A stretch of DNA of 64,000 nucleotides. It comes from Subtercola boreus (GTDB lineage Bacteria; Actinomycetota; Actinomycetes; Actinomycetales; Microbacteriaceae). Positions 34,884 through 43,180 of the stretch are shown piece by piece. The position numbers and the translations under genes were made by a program. The stretch is taken from contig NZ_NBXA01000015.1 in the NCBI RefSeq assembly GCF_003399625.1, positions 1 through 64,000 of the forward strand, written 5' to 3'. Below the pieces are notes generated by a model. It worked only from the letters and a program-made list of their open reading frames with translations. It was not told the DNA's origin and did no database searches. Numbering within the stretch: the first letter of the stretch is position 1; each line of letters starts with the position of its first letter.

Positions 34884-35960
34884 TCAGACCAGCACCTCGG
34901 AGAGGTCGTAGGCGATCGGGCGCTCGAGCTGCTCATAGGTGCAGGAACGCGCCTCGCGGTCGGGCCGCCAGCGGTCGAACTGCACGGTGTGGCGAAAACG
35001 CTGGCCCTCCATCTGGTCGTAGCGCACCTCGACGACGAGTTCGGGGCGGAGGCGCACGAACGAGACATCCTTCGACCCGGAGAAGCGGCTGCGTTCGGTC
35101 TCGCCGCGCACCATCTCGCCGTCGGCGTCCCGCTCGACGTAGGGTTCCAGCTCGCCGATGAGTTCGAGGCGGCGGGCGTCGCTGAACGCAGAGGCGCCGC
35201 CGACGTTCTGCAGCTCGCCGCCGGAGGTGTAGAGGCCGAGCAGCAGGGATCCGACGCCCCGGCCGCTGGCGTGCATCCGGTATCCGAGCACCACGACGTC
35301 GGCCTCGCGGTGGTGTTTGGTCTTCAGCATGATGCGCTTGCCGGGCGCGTAGGCGGCGGCGAGCGGTTTCGCGACGACGCCGTCGAGCCCGGCGCCTTCG
35401 AATTCGACCAGCCAGCGCCCGGCGAGGTCCTCGTCGGTGGTGACCTGGCTGAGATGCAGCGGATGCCCGAGGCCCGCCATCAGCGTCTCGAGGGCTCCGC
35501 GGCGCTCGCCGAAGGGCCGGGCCGCATAGTCGACGTTGTCCTCGTCGGAGTCGTCGCCCAAGCCGACGCTCAGCAGGTCGAAGGCCACGAACATCGCCGG
35601 TGTCTCGGCGGACAGTTTCGCGACGCGGCTGGCCGCCGGATGGATGCGCTGGCTGAGTGCCTCCCAGTCGAGGCGTTCATGGCCGGGCTCGCCGGAACGC
35701 ACGACGATCTCGCCGTCGAGCACGCACGGCCCGGGCAGCAGGGTCCGGAACGCCTCGACCAGCTCCGGAAAGTACCGCGTGAGCATCTTCGAGCCGCGGC
35801 TGCCGATCTCGACGTCGGTTCCGTCGAAGTAGATGATGGCGCGGAAGCCGTCCCACTTCGGCTCGTAGCTGAGGCCACCCTCGACGCGATCGGCGCCCGG
35901 CACGGTCGGCGTGGCCTTGGCGAGCATGGGGGTGAGGGGGTTCTCCGGGCTGAAACGCAT
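34884..35960 (-). CDS. ATP-dependent DNA ligase (LigC-like)
   Basis: A 358-residue ligase. The adenylation lysine is K35 in the motif EPKWDGFRA. Further nucleotidyltransferase motifs are GSRGSKMLTRYFPE, VLDGEIVV, EGAGLDGVVAKPL and IMLKTKH. The C-terminal OB fold follows (SLLLGLYTSGGELQNVGGASAFSD...). There is no polymerase or phosphoesterase part, so this is LigC rather than full LigD. It probably seals nicks in repair with the polymerase gene at 31925. ATG 35960 is chosen; an upstream extension to 36089 overlaps the response regulator. Confidence 0.93.
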   Translation of the reverse strand: MRFSPENPLTPMLAKATPTVPGADRVEGGLSYEPKWDGFRAIIYFDGTDVEIGSRGSKMLTRYFPELVEAFRTLLPGPCVLDGEIVVRSGEPGHERLDWEALSQRIHPAASRVAKLSAETPAMFVAFDLLSVGLGDDSDEDNVDYAARPFGERRGALETLMAGLGHPLHLSQVTTDEDLAGRWLVEFEGAGLDGVVAKPLAAAYAPGKRIMLKTKHHREADVVVLGYRMHASGRGVGSLLLGLYTSGGELQNVGGASAFSDARRLELIGELEPYVERDADGEMVRGETERSRFSGSKDVSFVRLRPELVVEVRYDQMEGQRFRHTVQFDRWRPDREARSCTYEQLERPIAYDLSEVLV

Positions 35961-36009
35961 GCTCCGATCATGCAGCACGCGTCGCCCCGGCGACAGTGGC
36001 ATGTCCGGG

Positions 36010-36678
36010 TCAGAAGTCGTGGTCGCGAGCCCACATGGCGGCGCTGGTGCGGTCGGCGACGCGGAGGTGCCTGAAGATGCTGCCGACATGCGCCTTCACT
36101 GTGCGCTCGGCGATGCCGAGCTGCTGCCCGATCTGCTTGTTCGAGAGCCCGCTGGTGATGAGCTGCAGCACCTCGGACTCGCGTGCGCTCAAGGGGGAGG
36201 TGCGCGCCAGACCCGCAGCATCCGGCGGCGCGACCAGCGCTCCCGGCAGGAGTGCGGCCGCCACACGCGGGTCGAGCGGGGAGTGCCCGAGGGCGGCAGA
36301 GCGGATCGCCGCCAGCAGCACCTCCGCCTCGGCATCCTTCAGCAGGTATCCGATCGCTCCGGCGCCGAGCGCTTCGTGAACGCGTACCCGGTCGTGGAGC
36401 GACGTCAGCACGACGATGCGCGCCTCGGGTTGCTGCTCGAGGATCTGCCGTGTCGCCTCGACGCCGTCGAGGATGGGCATGGAGAGATCCATCAGGATCA
36501 CCTGCGGCCGGAGCTCTGCGGCGAGCCGCACGGCGTCGAGACCATTCCCGGCCTCGCCCACGACCACGAGGTCGGCTGTGGACGAGAGGAGAGTGCCGAG
36601 TCCGCCCCGCACGAGGGGATGGTCGTCGACGACCAGCACGGTGGTGCGGGGGCCGGGCGTGGCATCCACGCCGCTCAC
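36010..36678 (-). CDS. LuxR/NarL-type response regulator
   Basis: A 222-residue two-component regulator. The receiver domain has VVDDHPLVR at the start and the phospho-acceptor Asp in VILMDLSMP, then TSLHD and LLKDA with the conserved Lys. The C-terminal LuxR helix-turn-helix is LSARESEVLQLITSGLSNKQIGQQLGIAERTVKAHVGSIFRHL. It overlaps the kinase gene upstream by 4 bases (ATGA), so the two form one operon and one signalling pair. Confidence 0.94.
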   Translation of the reverse strand: MSGVDATPGPRTTVLVVDDHPLVRGGLGTLLSSTADLVVVGEAGNGLDAVRLAAELRPQVILMDLSMPILDGVEATRQILEQQPEARIVVLTSLHDRVRVHEALGAGAIGYLLKDAEAEVLLAAIRSAALGHSPLDPRVAAALLPGALVAPPDAAGLARTSPLSARESEVLQLITSGLSNKQIGQQLGIAERTVKAHVGSIFRHLRVADRTSAAMWARDHDF

Positions 36679-38054
36679 GACCGCGCCTGTGGCTCCGCCG
36701 GCCCCGACTGCATCCGAAGCCGCCAGCGCGTGCCGGCGCGCGGCGCCGTCGACAGGGCCAGCTCGGCGCCCGCCTCCGACACGACGTCAGCCATCACGCG
36801 CAGCCCGAAGTGCCCGTCGGCAGGGGCGCGGAGGGCGGCGGCCGCGTCGAAACCCGTGCCGTCGTCGGCGATCTCGAGCCGATCCGGCCCGAGCCGGATG
36901 ACGACCTGCGAAGCGCCCGAGTGCTTCGCGGCGTTGAGCAGGCACTCCTGGGCGACCCTGAAGACGAGGCGGGACTGCGGAGCATCCAGAGCCGTACGGG
37001 GGTCGACCTCCACGAGCACCTCGACCCCCCGCGACCGGAGGCCCGCCGCCAGGTCGGTGAGCGCCGCTTCGATGCCCGCCGTCTCGAGGCTCGGTGGGTA
37101 GATGTCGACGAGAAGGGAGCGGAGGCCGCCGATGCTTCCGCGAACCGTGGCCGCGGCCCCCGTCAGATCGGAGGCGAGCCGGGTGTCACCGAGCCCGGCC
37201 GCTCGCCCGGCCGAACCGGACAGCGCGAAGGAGATGCCGGCCAGATCCTGCACCACGCCGTCGTGGAGGGTGCGGGCGATGCGGCGCCGTTCGGCTGAGG
37301 ACGCGTCGAGGGAACGCTGCAGGAGTTCTGCGCGCTGGCGCTGCTCGAGGTGCAGCAGCCTCAGCAGCCGCCAGAGCACAGGGGCGAGGAGAAGTACGAG
37401 CAGCAGCACGCTGCCGACGGTGATCCACGAGAAACCATAGAAGAGCTGGCTGGTGCGAACGTCGACCTCGTCGTAGCGGAAGTACGCCTCGAAGAGGAAC
37501 TGCTGGCCAGAATCAGATCTGACCGACCGATAGGTCTCCAGGAGCTTGCCGCCACTGGTCTCGTAGACGTTCTCCGGGGCATCCAGGTTGCTCACGTCGG
37601 CGCGCACCTCGGGACGCTCGAAGGCCTCGCGCTCGTCGTCGTCGAACGCGAAGCTGCGGCCGATCAGGCGGGTTTCGTCGGAATACACGATCTCACCCGA
37701 CGGAGCCCAGATCTTCACCCGGGCGATCGAGGCGCTGAGCACGTGGTTCTGCACGACCTCGTCGATGCGCGCGATTGCTGCAGGATCGGCCGTCAGGAGG
37801 CCGTCGGTGAGATCGGGTTCGATCAGGGCATCCGCTATGAGGTCGGCACGTTTGGCCGCACCGTTCACCGCTTCGGATTCAGCCAGTGCCCGCGCCGCGA
37901 CGAGTCCCAGAACGACCACCAGCGCGATGACGGCGACAGCGGCGGCGGCGACCCAGGCGAGCAGAGGCCGGCGCGCGACGGGGGCCGGATCCCGTCGGCC
38001 CGCGGGATCCGTCACGACGATCCAGCCGTCGGCGGTGGGCGGGGCAGTTGGCAT
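36675..38054 (-). CDS. Sensor histidine kinase (NarL/DesK-type HisKA_3)
   Basis: A 459-residue membrane kinase. One transmembrane segment lies near residues 29-53 and a second near 203-225. The roughly 145-residue extracytoplasmic region between them is a PAS-like or Cache-like sensor. The HisKA_3 phospho-acceptor His lies in RIARTLHDGVVQDLAG. The HATPase domain has the N-box ECLLNAAKHSGA and the G-box IADDGTGFD...GHFGLRVM. The signal is unknown. No target genes are obvious next to it. Confidence 0.93.
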   Translation of the reverse strand: MPTAPPTADGWIVVTDPAGRRDPAPVARRPLLAWVAAAAVAVIALVVVLGLVAARALAESEAVNGAAKRADLIADALIEPDLTDGLLTADPAAIARIDEVVQNHVLSASIARVKIWAPSGEIVYSDETRLIGRSFAFDDDEREAFERPEVRADVSNLDAPENVYETSGGKLLETYRSVRSDSGQQFLFEAYFRYDEVDVRTSQLFYGFSWITVGSVLLLVLLLAPVLWRLLRLLHLEQRQRAELLQRSLDASSAERRRIARTLHDGVVQDLAGISFALSGSAGRAAGLGDTRLASDLTGAAATVRGSIGGLRSLLVDIYPPSLETAGIEAALTDLAAGLRSRGVEVLVEVDPRTALDAPQSRLVFRVAQECLLNAAKHSGASQVVIRLGPDRLEIADDGTGFDAAAALRAPADGHFGLRVMADVVSEAGAELALSTAPRAGTRWRLRMQSGPAEPQARS

Positions 38055-38135
38055 CGGGTGACGTCACCCCCTTCTTCGACTCGCGTTCATGCAGGCGACA
38101 GGCGCCGGGCGATCCACTCGGTGCCGCACGGCTCG

Positions 38136-38141
38136 TACAAT
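38136..38141 (+). promoter_or_regulatory. putative -10 box for the zinc-ribbon protein
   Basis: TACAAT, 112 bases before ATG 38254, giving a leader of about 100 nt with AGAGGGG before the start. The promoter lies upstream of the divergently read kinase gene. Confidence 0.45.
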
Positions 38142-38253
38142 CTAACTGGCGCGGTTTGGTATCCACGATCGCACAGATTGCGGCGGCGGCGCCCTCGCAC
38201 AGATCCACAACACGAACGCGGCACGCGGTGCGGCACAGAGGGGCACAACAGTC

Positions 38254-38775
38254 ATGGCAGCAAGCACGGGAATGAAGTGTCCCGTCTGTGGCAAGTCCGT
38301 CGGTGTCGGCCTGGTCTCGGGCACGCTGATCCAGCACGAGACCAAGAACGGTGAGCGGTGCGCGGGAACGGGCCAGGCTCCCGTTGTGGCGGCCCCCCGG
38401 GCATCCGGAGGCTCCGGATCGGGTTCCGCGGCTGCCTCCCGCGCCCGTTCCTCCGCGGGTTCGGCGTCGGCCGAGCGGTACAAGCCGTCGACCGGCACCA
38501 GTGTGACCGGCGCGGGTTCGGGTGCCGGGGCTTCGGCGGCGACAGCGCGGCAGGCAGCTCCGGCGCGGCGGGGCGTCACCGTGCGGAAGGTCGAAGTCAA
38601 CCAGGAGTGGCTGAAGGCCCGTGAGGAGAAGCAGGAGCGCCTGCGCCTCGAGCGCGAGGACCGCGCGCGCGCTCGCAACGAGATCTACTCGACCGGGATC
38701 GGCGAGGAGGGTGCGGATGCGCCTGGCGACGGCACCACCGAAGAATTCACCGGGGAGTCCTCCTCGAAGTCGTAG
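38254..38775 (+). CDS. Small zinc-ribbon-like protein with charged helical tail
   Basis: A 173-residue protein. The N-terminus carries CPVCGK (C-x2-C), then a His (IQHETKNG) and a fourth ligand in ERCAG, a possible Zn2+ site in the first 40 residues. A Ser/Gly/Ala linker (about 48-95) leads to a highly charged helix (NQEWLKAREEKQERLRLEREDRARARNEI, about 117-145) and an acidic tail. This layout suggests a nucleic-acid- or ribosome-associated protein, but I do not recognise a named family. ATG 38254 has AGAGGGG 11 bases upstream. Confidence 0.72.
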   Translation: MAASTGMKCPVCGKSVGVGLVSGTLIQHETKNGERCAGTGQAPVVAAPRASGGSGSGSAAASRARSSAGSASAERYKPSTGTSVTGAGSGAGASAATARQAAPARRGVTVRKVEVNQEWLKAREEKQERLRLEREDRARARNEIYSTGIGEEGADAPGDGTTEEFTGESSSKS

Positions 38776-38778
38776 AGT
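38773..38778 (+). promoter_or_regulatory. -10 box, leaderless type (F420-like oxidoreductase gene)
   Basis: TAGAGT overlaps the stop region of the previous gene and lies 6 bases before ATG 38785. The six bases (CGGAGC) also contain GGAG, but it is too close to act as a normal ribosome site. Confidence 0.5.
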
Positions 38779-38784
38779 CGGAGC

Positions 38785-39654
38785 ATGAGACTCGGTATCC
38801 ACTTCGCGAACTTCACCCTTCCAGGCGGCCCGGAAGCGCTCGCCCCCACGCTTGCGGCAACGGCCGAAGCGGCGGAGGCGGGCGGCGTGTCGCTGTTCAC
38901 CCTGATGGACCACTGGTTCCAGATGGAGAGCCTCGCGACGTCCTTCGATCCGATGCTCGAGGGCTACACCTCGCTCGGCTTCCTCGCTGGCAGGACGAAG
39001 ACGATGCGCCTCGGCCTGCTCGTCACGGGTGTCACCTACCGTCATCCCGGGCTGCTGGCGAAGATCGTCACCACCCTCGACGTGCTGAGCGAGGGTCGCG
39101 CGATGCTCGGCATCGGTGCCGCCTGGTACGAGCGCGAGCACCTCGGGCTCGGCGTGCCCTACCCCGACATCAGTGAGCGGTTCGAACGCCTCGAGGAGAC
39201 CCTTCAGATCTGCCAGCAGATGTGGAGCGACAACGACGGGCCCTACGACGGCGCGCACTACCAGCTCGCCGAGACGATCTGCGTGCCGCAGCCGCTCCAG
39301 AAGCCCGGCCCGCCCATCATGATCGGTGGCAGCGGTGAGAAGAAGACCCTGCGACTCGTCGCCCAGTACGGCAACGCCTGCAACATCTTCGACATCGGCG
39401 TCGAGGGCGTCAAGCACAAGCTCGACGTGCTGCGCGGGCACTGCGACCGGCTCGGAACCGACTACGACGCGATCGAGAAGACGCTCATCACGGGGGCCGA
39501 TGCTCTGGATGCTCCCGACACCTTCCTGGCCTCGATGGAGCAGTACGCGGCCATCGGCATCGACCTCGTGACGACGGCCCCGAGCTCGCCCGAGCCGGCT
39601 GCATGGGTCGCCCGCACGACCGAGGCGGTTGTGCCGCGCCTGTCCGCGATCTGA
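38785..39654 (+). CDS. LLM-class (F420-dependent) oxidoreductase
   Basis: A 289-residue luciferase-like TIM barrel. The opening MRLGIHFANFTLPGG, LFTLMDHWFQM, TYRHPGLLAKIVTTLDVLSEGRAMLGIGAAWYEREHLGLGVPYPD and KPGPPIMIGGSGEKKTLRL are typical of F420-dependent members. A hydride transfer to or from an unknown organic substrate is expected. It starts 9 bases after the zinc-ribbon gene but has its own -10 box. No F420-synthesis gene is in the window. Confidence 0.9.
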   Translation: MRLGIHFANFTLPGGPEALAPTLAATAEAAEAGGVSLFTLMDHWFQMESLATSFDPMLEGYTSLGFLAGRTKTMRLGLLVTGVTYRHPGLLAKIVTTLDVLSEGRAMLGIGAAWYEREHLGLGVPYPDISERFERLEETLQICQQMWSDNDGPYDGAHYQLAETICVPQPLQKPGPPIMIGGSGEKKTLRLVAQYGNACNIFDIGVEGVKHKLDVLRGHCDRLGTDYDAIEKTLITGADALDAPDTFLASMEQYAAIGIDLVTTAPSSPEPAAWVARTTEAVVPRLSAI

Positions 39655-39681
39655 TCCTCACAACCCGACGAAGGAGTTCCC

Positions 39682-40158
39682 ATGCAGGCGATCAGTCCGT
39701 TCCTCTGGTTCGACAACCAGGCTGTAGAGGCGGCGGAGTTCTACGTCTCCATCTTCGACAACTCGGCGATCACGAGCATCTCGCGCTACCCCGAGGGGTC
39801 TCCCTATCCCGCCGGCACCGCGATGAGTGTCAGCTTCGTGCTCGACGGCCTCGAATTCCAGGCTCTGAACGCGGGCCCGATGTTCCACTTCACCGAGGCG
39901 ATCTCGTTCTTCGTGCCCGCTGAGACGCAGGAGCGCATCGACTACCTCTGGCAGGCGCTCCTCGCCGGCGGCGGCACGGAGTCGCAGTGCGGCTGGCTGA
40001 AAGACCGGTTCGGTCTGTCCTGGCAGATTGTGCCTCCGGCCCTCGGGCAGTTGATGGGCGACCCCGACCCCGAGAAGTCCGGCCGCACGATGCAGGCGAT
40101 GCTGAAGATGCAGAAGATCGTCATCGCCGATCTCCAGCGCGCACACGACGGGGAGTGA
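39682..40158 (+). CDS. VOC superfamily protein (PhnB type)
   Basis: A 158-residue protein with the PhnB / 3-demethylubiquinone methyltransferase-like VOC fold: PFLWFDNQAVEAAEFYVSIF at the start, then FEFQALNAGPMFHFTEAISFFV and GWLKDRFGLSWQIVP. Despite an old family name these are not proven methyltransferases; the activity here is unknown. GAAGGAG lies 6-7 bases upstream of ATG 39682. It may be cotranscribed with the luciferase-like gene 27 bases upstream. Confidence 0.88.
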   Translation: MQAISPFLWFDNQAVEAAEFYVSIFDNSAITSISRYPEGSPYPAGTAMSVSFVLDGLEFQALNAGPMFHFTEAISFFVPAETQERIDYLWQALLAGGGTESQCGWLKDRFGLSWQIVPPALGQLMGDPDPEKSGRTMQAMLKMQKIVIADLQRAHDGE

Positions 40159-40274
40159 GCGGAGCCGACACCGTCGGCGATCATCCACTTCCCACCGGGC
40201 ATCCGGGCAATCGGGCAGGTTTCCGGCTCCTCGCGCGTTGATCAGAGAGTACGAAACACCTTGAAGGGAACACT

Positions 40275-41105
40275 ATGAAGGTCTGGTTCATCACAGGAAC
40301 GTCGCGCGGCTTCGGCCACGAATGGGCTGAGGCTGCCCTCGAGCGCGGTGACAAGGTCGCGGCGACCGCACGCAACACCGACTCGCTGAACGATCTCGTC
40401 GAGAAGTACGGCGACAACATCCTGCCGATCTCGCTGGATGTCACCGACCGTGCGGCAGGTTTCGCCGCCGTCGCCCAGGCGCACGAGAAGTTCGGCCGGC
40501 TCGACGTTGTCATCAACAACGCAGGCTATGGCCACTTCGGATTCGTCGAGGAGATCACCGAAGACGAGGCACGTGCACAGCTCGAGACCAATGTCTTCGG
40601 CGCGCTCTGGATCACGCAGGCGGCGCTGCCGTTCCTGCGCGCGCAGAAGAGCGGCCACATCATCCAGGTCTCATCCATCGGCGGTATCTCCGCCTTCCCG
40701 CTGGTCGGCATTTACCACGCCTCGAAGTGGGCCCTCGAGGGCTTCAGCCAGTCGCTCGCGCAGGAGGTCGCCGGTTTCGGCATCAAGGTCACGCTCGTCG
40801 AGCCCGGCGGATTCTCCACCGACTGGGCCGGATCGTCGTCGTCGACGTCGGAGCCGCTCGCGGACTACAGCGAGCTGCACGAGCGGGTAGCGGAAGCCCG
40901 TAAATCGCGGAACGCCACCCCCGGTGACCCCGCGGCCTCCGCCGCGGCGATCCTCAAGGTCGTCGATGCTGACGAGCCGCCCCTCCGCGTCTTCTTCGGC
41001 AGCGCCCCGCTCGGCATCGCAAAGGCCGACTACGCCTCGCGGATCGAGACGTGGGAGAAGTGGAACGACGTCTCCGTGCTGGCGCAGGGCGGTTCGGCCT
41101 CCTAG
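40275..41105 (+). CDS. Short-chain dehydrogenase/reductase
   Basis: A 276-residue classical SDR. The cofactor motif TGTSRGFG is at the N-terminus, NNAGYGHFG is the second motif, and the active site S...YxxxK is SSIGGISAFPLVGIYHASKWALEG. Oxidation or reduction of an alcohol/ketone with NAD(P)H is expected; the substrate is unknown. GAAGGG lies 9 bases before ATG 40275. Confidence 0.93.
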   Translation: MKVWFITGTSRGFGHEWAEAALERGDKVAATARNTDSLNDLVEKYGDNILPISLDVTDRAAGFAAVAQAHEKFGRLDVVINNAGYGHFGFVEEITEDEARAQLETNVFGALWITQAALPFLRAQKSGHIIQVSSIGGISAFPLVGIYHASKWALEGFSQSLAQEVAGFGIKVTLVEPGGFSTDWAGSSSSTSEPLADYSELHERVAEARKSRNATPGDPAASAAAILKVVDADEPPLRVFFGSAPLGIAKADYASRIETWEKWNDVSVLAQGGSAS

Positions 41106-41176
41106 CCTGCCAACATCACTGGTCGCCCGCCTGCGCCTTCACCTTCAGTGGGGCGGGTGGCCAGCGGATGCTCGGC

Positions 41177-41182
41177 TAGCCT
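41177..41182 (+). promoter_or_regulatory. -10 box, leaderless type (Nudix gene)
   Basis: TAGCCT lies 6 bases before ATG 41189 and directly abuts a GTG at 41183. Confidence 0.55.
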
Positions 41183-41188
41183 GTGGAC

Positions 41189-41689
41189 ATGGCGACTCCC
41201 GATTTCGTGCTGGCCCTCCGCGAGGCCATCGGCCACGCACCGATCTGGCTGATCGGCACAACCGCTGTGCTGACGCGCGAGACGGAGTCGGGCCCGGAAC
41301 TCCTTCTCGTGAAACGGAGTGACACCGGCGCGTGGACGCCCGTGACCGGCATCATCGACCCGCGCGAGGAGCCCGCCGACGCCGCGGCCCGCGAGATGCT
41401 CGAAGAGGCCGGTATCGTCGCTGTCGCTGAAAGGCTCGCCTGGGTGCACACCATTCCGCGCGTCACCTATGCGAACGGCGACCAGGCCGACTACCTCGAC
41501 TTCACCTTCCGCATGAGGTACGTCTCGGGCGAGCCCCATCCGGCCGACGGCGAGAACACGGATGCCCGCTGGTTCCGGCTCGATGCGCTGCCGTCGATCG
41601 CCCCGAACATCCGTGAGCGCATCGAACATGCCCTCGCCGACCAGATCGCGACGGAGTTCGTCGTCTCGGCGGCCGCTTCCGGCGTCTGA
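41189..41689 (+). CDS. Nudix hydrolase
   Basis: A 166-residue Nudix protein. The box GIIDPREEPADAAAREMLEEAGI fits G-x5-E-x7-RE-U-x-EE-x-G-U exactly. TAVLTRETESGPELLLVKRSDTGAWTPV is the strand before it. It hydrolyses some nucleoside diphosphate derivative; the substrate is open. ATG 41189 is preferred over GTG 41183 because the -10 box geometry then matches the other leaderless starts. Confidence 0.9.
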   Translation: MATPDFVLALREAIGHAPIWLIGTTAVLTRETESGPELLLVKRSDTGAWTPVTGIIDPREEPADAAAREMLEEAGIVAVAERLAWVHTIPRVTYANGDQADYLDFTFRMRYVSGEPHPADGENTDARWFRLDALPSIAPNIRERIEHALADQIATEFVVSAAASGV

Positions 41690-41844
41690 AGCCCGGCTCC
41701 TGACAGACGAGCGAGGCGGCCGAGCGTCCGCAGGCCGACGGTTCAGCATCCGTTCACCGAACCCTCACTTTCTCGCCGCCGTTCCCGCCATGGCGGAGCC
41801 CGGCGAGTGCCTACCATCGGAGGCATGAGGAAGGATCACCGCCC

Positions 41845-42057
41845 ATGCCCGAACGCCCCCTCCCGATTCCCGATCCGGTCCTTCGCGTTCTGTGGCGCCT
41901 GGTCGAGGTCTTCGTCTTCATCGTGCTCATCGTGAAGGAGCATCGGATTCCCGCGTGGAACGGACCCGCCGTCACCCGGGGTCAGGCCGCTCCGAACCAG
42001 GTCGTCAGCGCGTCGAGCAACCCGGCACTGCTGCCCCAGCCCACCCAGGCGACATAG
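41845..42057 (+). CDS. possible small one-helix membrane protein
   Basis: A 70-residue frame. AAGGA (41830-41834) lies 10 bases before ATG 41845, and TACCAT at 41812-41817 could be its promoter. Residues 12-33 (VLRVLWRLVEVFVFIVLIVKEH) could span the membrane. After about residue 45 the frame runs antisense over a monooxygenase remnant, so the true protein may be shorter or the gene may have been truncated. I do not recognise it. Confidence 0.3.
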   Translation: MPERPLPIPDPVLRVLWRLVEVFVFIVLIVKEHRIPAWNGPAVTRGQAAPNQVVSASSNPALLPQPTQAT

Positions 42058-42104
42058 CCGTCGGGGTGCACCAGCACCGCGGTGGGTGCGTCGACGCTGG
42101 CAAC
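41982..42104 (-). pseudogene. C-terminal remnant of an FAD-dependent monooxygenase
   Basis: On the minus strand the last 40 codons read VASVDAPTAVLVHPDGYVAW, then VGWGSSAGLLDALTTWFGAA and a stop. This is the typical end of aromatic-ring hydroxylase / PheA-TfdB-type flavoprotein monooxygenases (VLVRPDGYVAWRG...LRDAL..WFG). The frame closes upstream at a TGA (42117-42119), so the other roughly 450 residues are gone. No start codon or FAD motif remains. Confidence 0.7.
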
Positions 42105-42116
42105 CAGTATGGGCGG

Positions 42117-42734
42117 TCAGCGGGGTTCGGAGTCGAGGATCCGCTTCGCGATGGCGCCGCCCGCGCTGCCGCCCAGGTGCCCCGCTTCCAGCACCCCGCG
42201 GATCTCGCGCTTCAGCGCATCCACCTCCTCAGCGCGGAGAATCCCAGCGTCGACGGCGGCCAGGGCCGCACTCAGCCCCTCGCCGTGCTCGACGGCGCCC
42301 CGCGTGCCCCCGACCGCCTCGACCAGGATCTCGAAGCTCCCCAACTCCGGACGCTTCTGGATGATCGCCAGCGCCATCACGCGCTTGCCCTCGTCCCTGT
42401 CGCCGAAGAGCTTCGCCACATCCGCCCGCCGCAGCGTGGGTCTCTTCGCGAGCCGATGACCGCGGTCGACGAAGGCCTGCAGGGCGGTTGCAGGCTTCTC
42501 CGCTGAGGGCATCCCCGATGTGACGCTCGACGTTGTGGCAGCATCCGGAGTTCGAGACAAGGATGTCAGCCGTAGCGCCTCGTCCCGCAGTCGCCGGGCA
42601 AGCACGCCGTCACCGGCACTCTCGGCGGCATCTGCCGCAAGCAGGCGACGCCTGACCTCACCGAGCGCCTGCTCTGCCGATGACGGCCTGTCGGCCGGAA
42701 CGTTCCGCCGCCGATCCGTCTTCCGTATGCCCAC
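42117..42734 (-). CDS. conserved protein of unknown function, mostly helical
   Basis: A 205-residue soluble protein. The N-terminal 60 residues are basic and helical (ALGEVRRRLLAADAAESAGDGVLARRLRDEAL). The rest contains LAKRPTLRRADVAKLFGDRDEGKRVMALAIIQKRPELG and a C-terminal helical part EVDALKREIRGVLEAGHLGGSAGGAIAKRIL. It starts at GTG 42734. TAGCCT on the minus strand at 42742-42747 lies 7 bases before the start, the same leaderless geometry as other genes here, which supports it as real. No known domain recognised. Confidence 0.6.
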   Translation of the reverse strand: MGIRKTDRRRNVPADRPSSAEQALGEVRRRLLAADAAESAGDGVLARRLRDEALRLTSLSRTPDAATTSSVTSGMPSAEKPATALQAFVDRGHRLAKRPTLRRADVAKLFGDRDEGKRVMALAIIQKRPELGSFEILVEAVGGTRGAVEHGEGLSAALAAVDAGILRAEEVDALKREIRGVLEAGHLGGSAGGAIAKRILDSEPR

Positions 42735-42741
42735 CCTGCTC

Positions 42742-42747
42742 AGGCTA
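42742..42747 (-). promoter_or_regulatory. -10 box, leaderless type (gene 42117-42734)
   Basis: TAGCCT on the minus strand, 7 bases before the GTG start at 42734. Confidence 0.45.
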
Positions 42748-42778
42748 CTCGGACTCGCCCTGCCGAGAAGGGGAGCGC

Positions 42779-43131
42779 CTCTACGATCAGCCGAACGGCT
42801 GGCAGCGGTTCTTCGACCGAGGCGGGTGGTGGCAACCTTTTCCTTTTCGCCGATCCGCAGAGCGTCTTCCTCGGCCTGGCGGCTGGATGTGGATCGTGGT
42901 CGCGCTGCTGCATGCCGCGATCGACCCCACGACCATCCTGGCGACCGGGGGTGTCGACACGACCACCGCGTCGGCCGGACCGGCGGGGCTGATCAGCATC
43001 GCCGGGATCTTCAACTACCTCTCCATCGCGTCGCCATCCTGGCGATCATCCTCGTGAAGGGTCGCGTGAACGGAGCCCGCGGCCCGCGCGGTCGGAAGGC
43101 GCCGGCCGCGGCGGGGGACACCGCGGCCTGA
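42779..43131 (+). pseudogene. frame-broken gene of a small membrane protein
   Basis: Pieces in different + frames join into one sensible membrane protein. LYDQPNGWQRFFDRGGWWQP is followed, in another frame, by LFLFADPQSVFLGLAAG (from about 42840). Back in the first frame comes GWMWIVVALLHAAIDPTTIL, then a Gly/Thr/Ala loop and LISIAGIFNYLSIA. After a third frame change near 43035 comes VAILAIILVKGRVNGARG to the stop at 43131. At least three frame changes and no clear start codon argue for a decayed gene. The family is unknown. Confidence 0.5.
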
Positions 43132-43180
43132 GTCGCGGTGCGCGGCATCGTTTTCTCCTTCGCTGACCGAGAATGGACTC

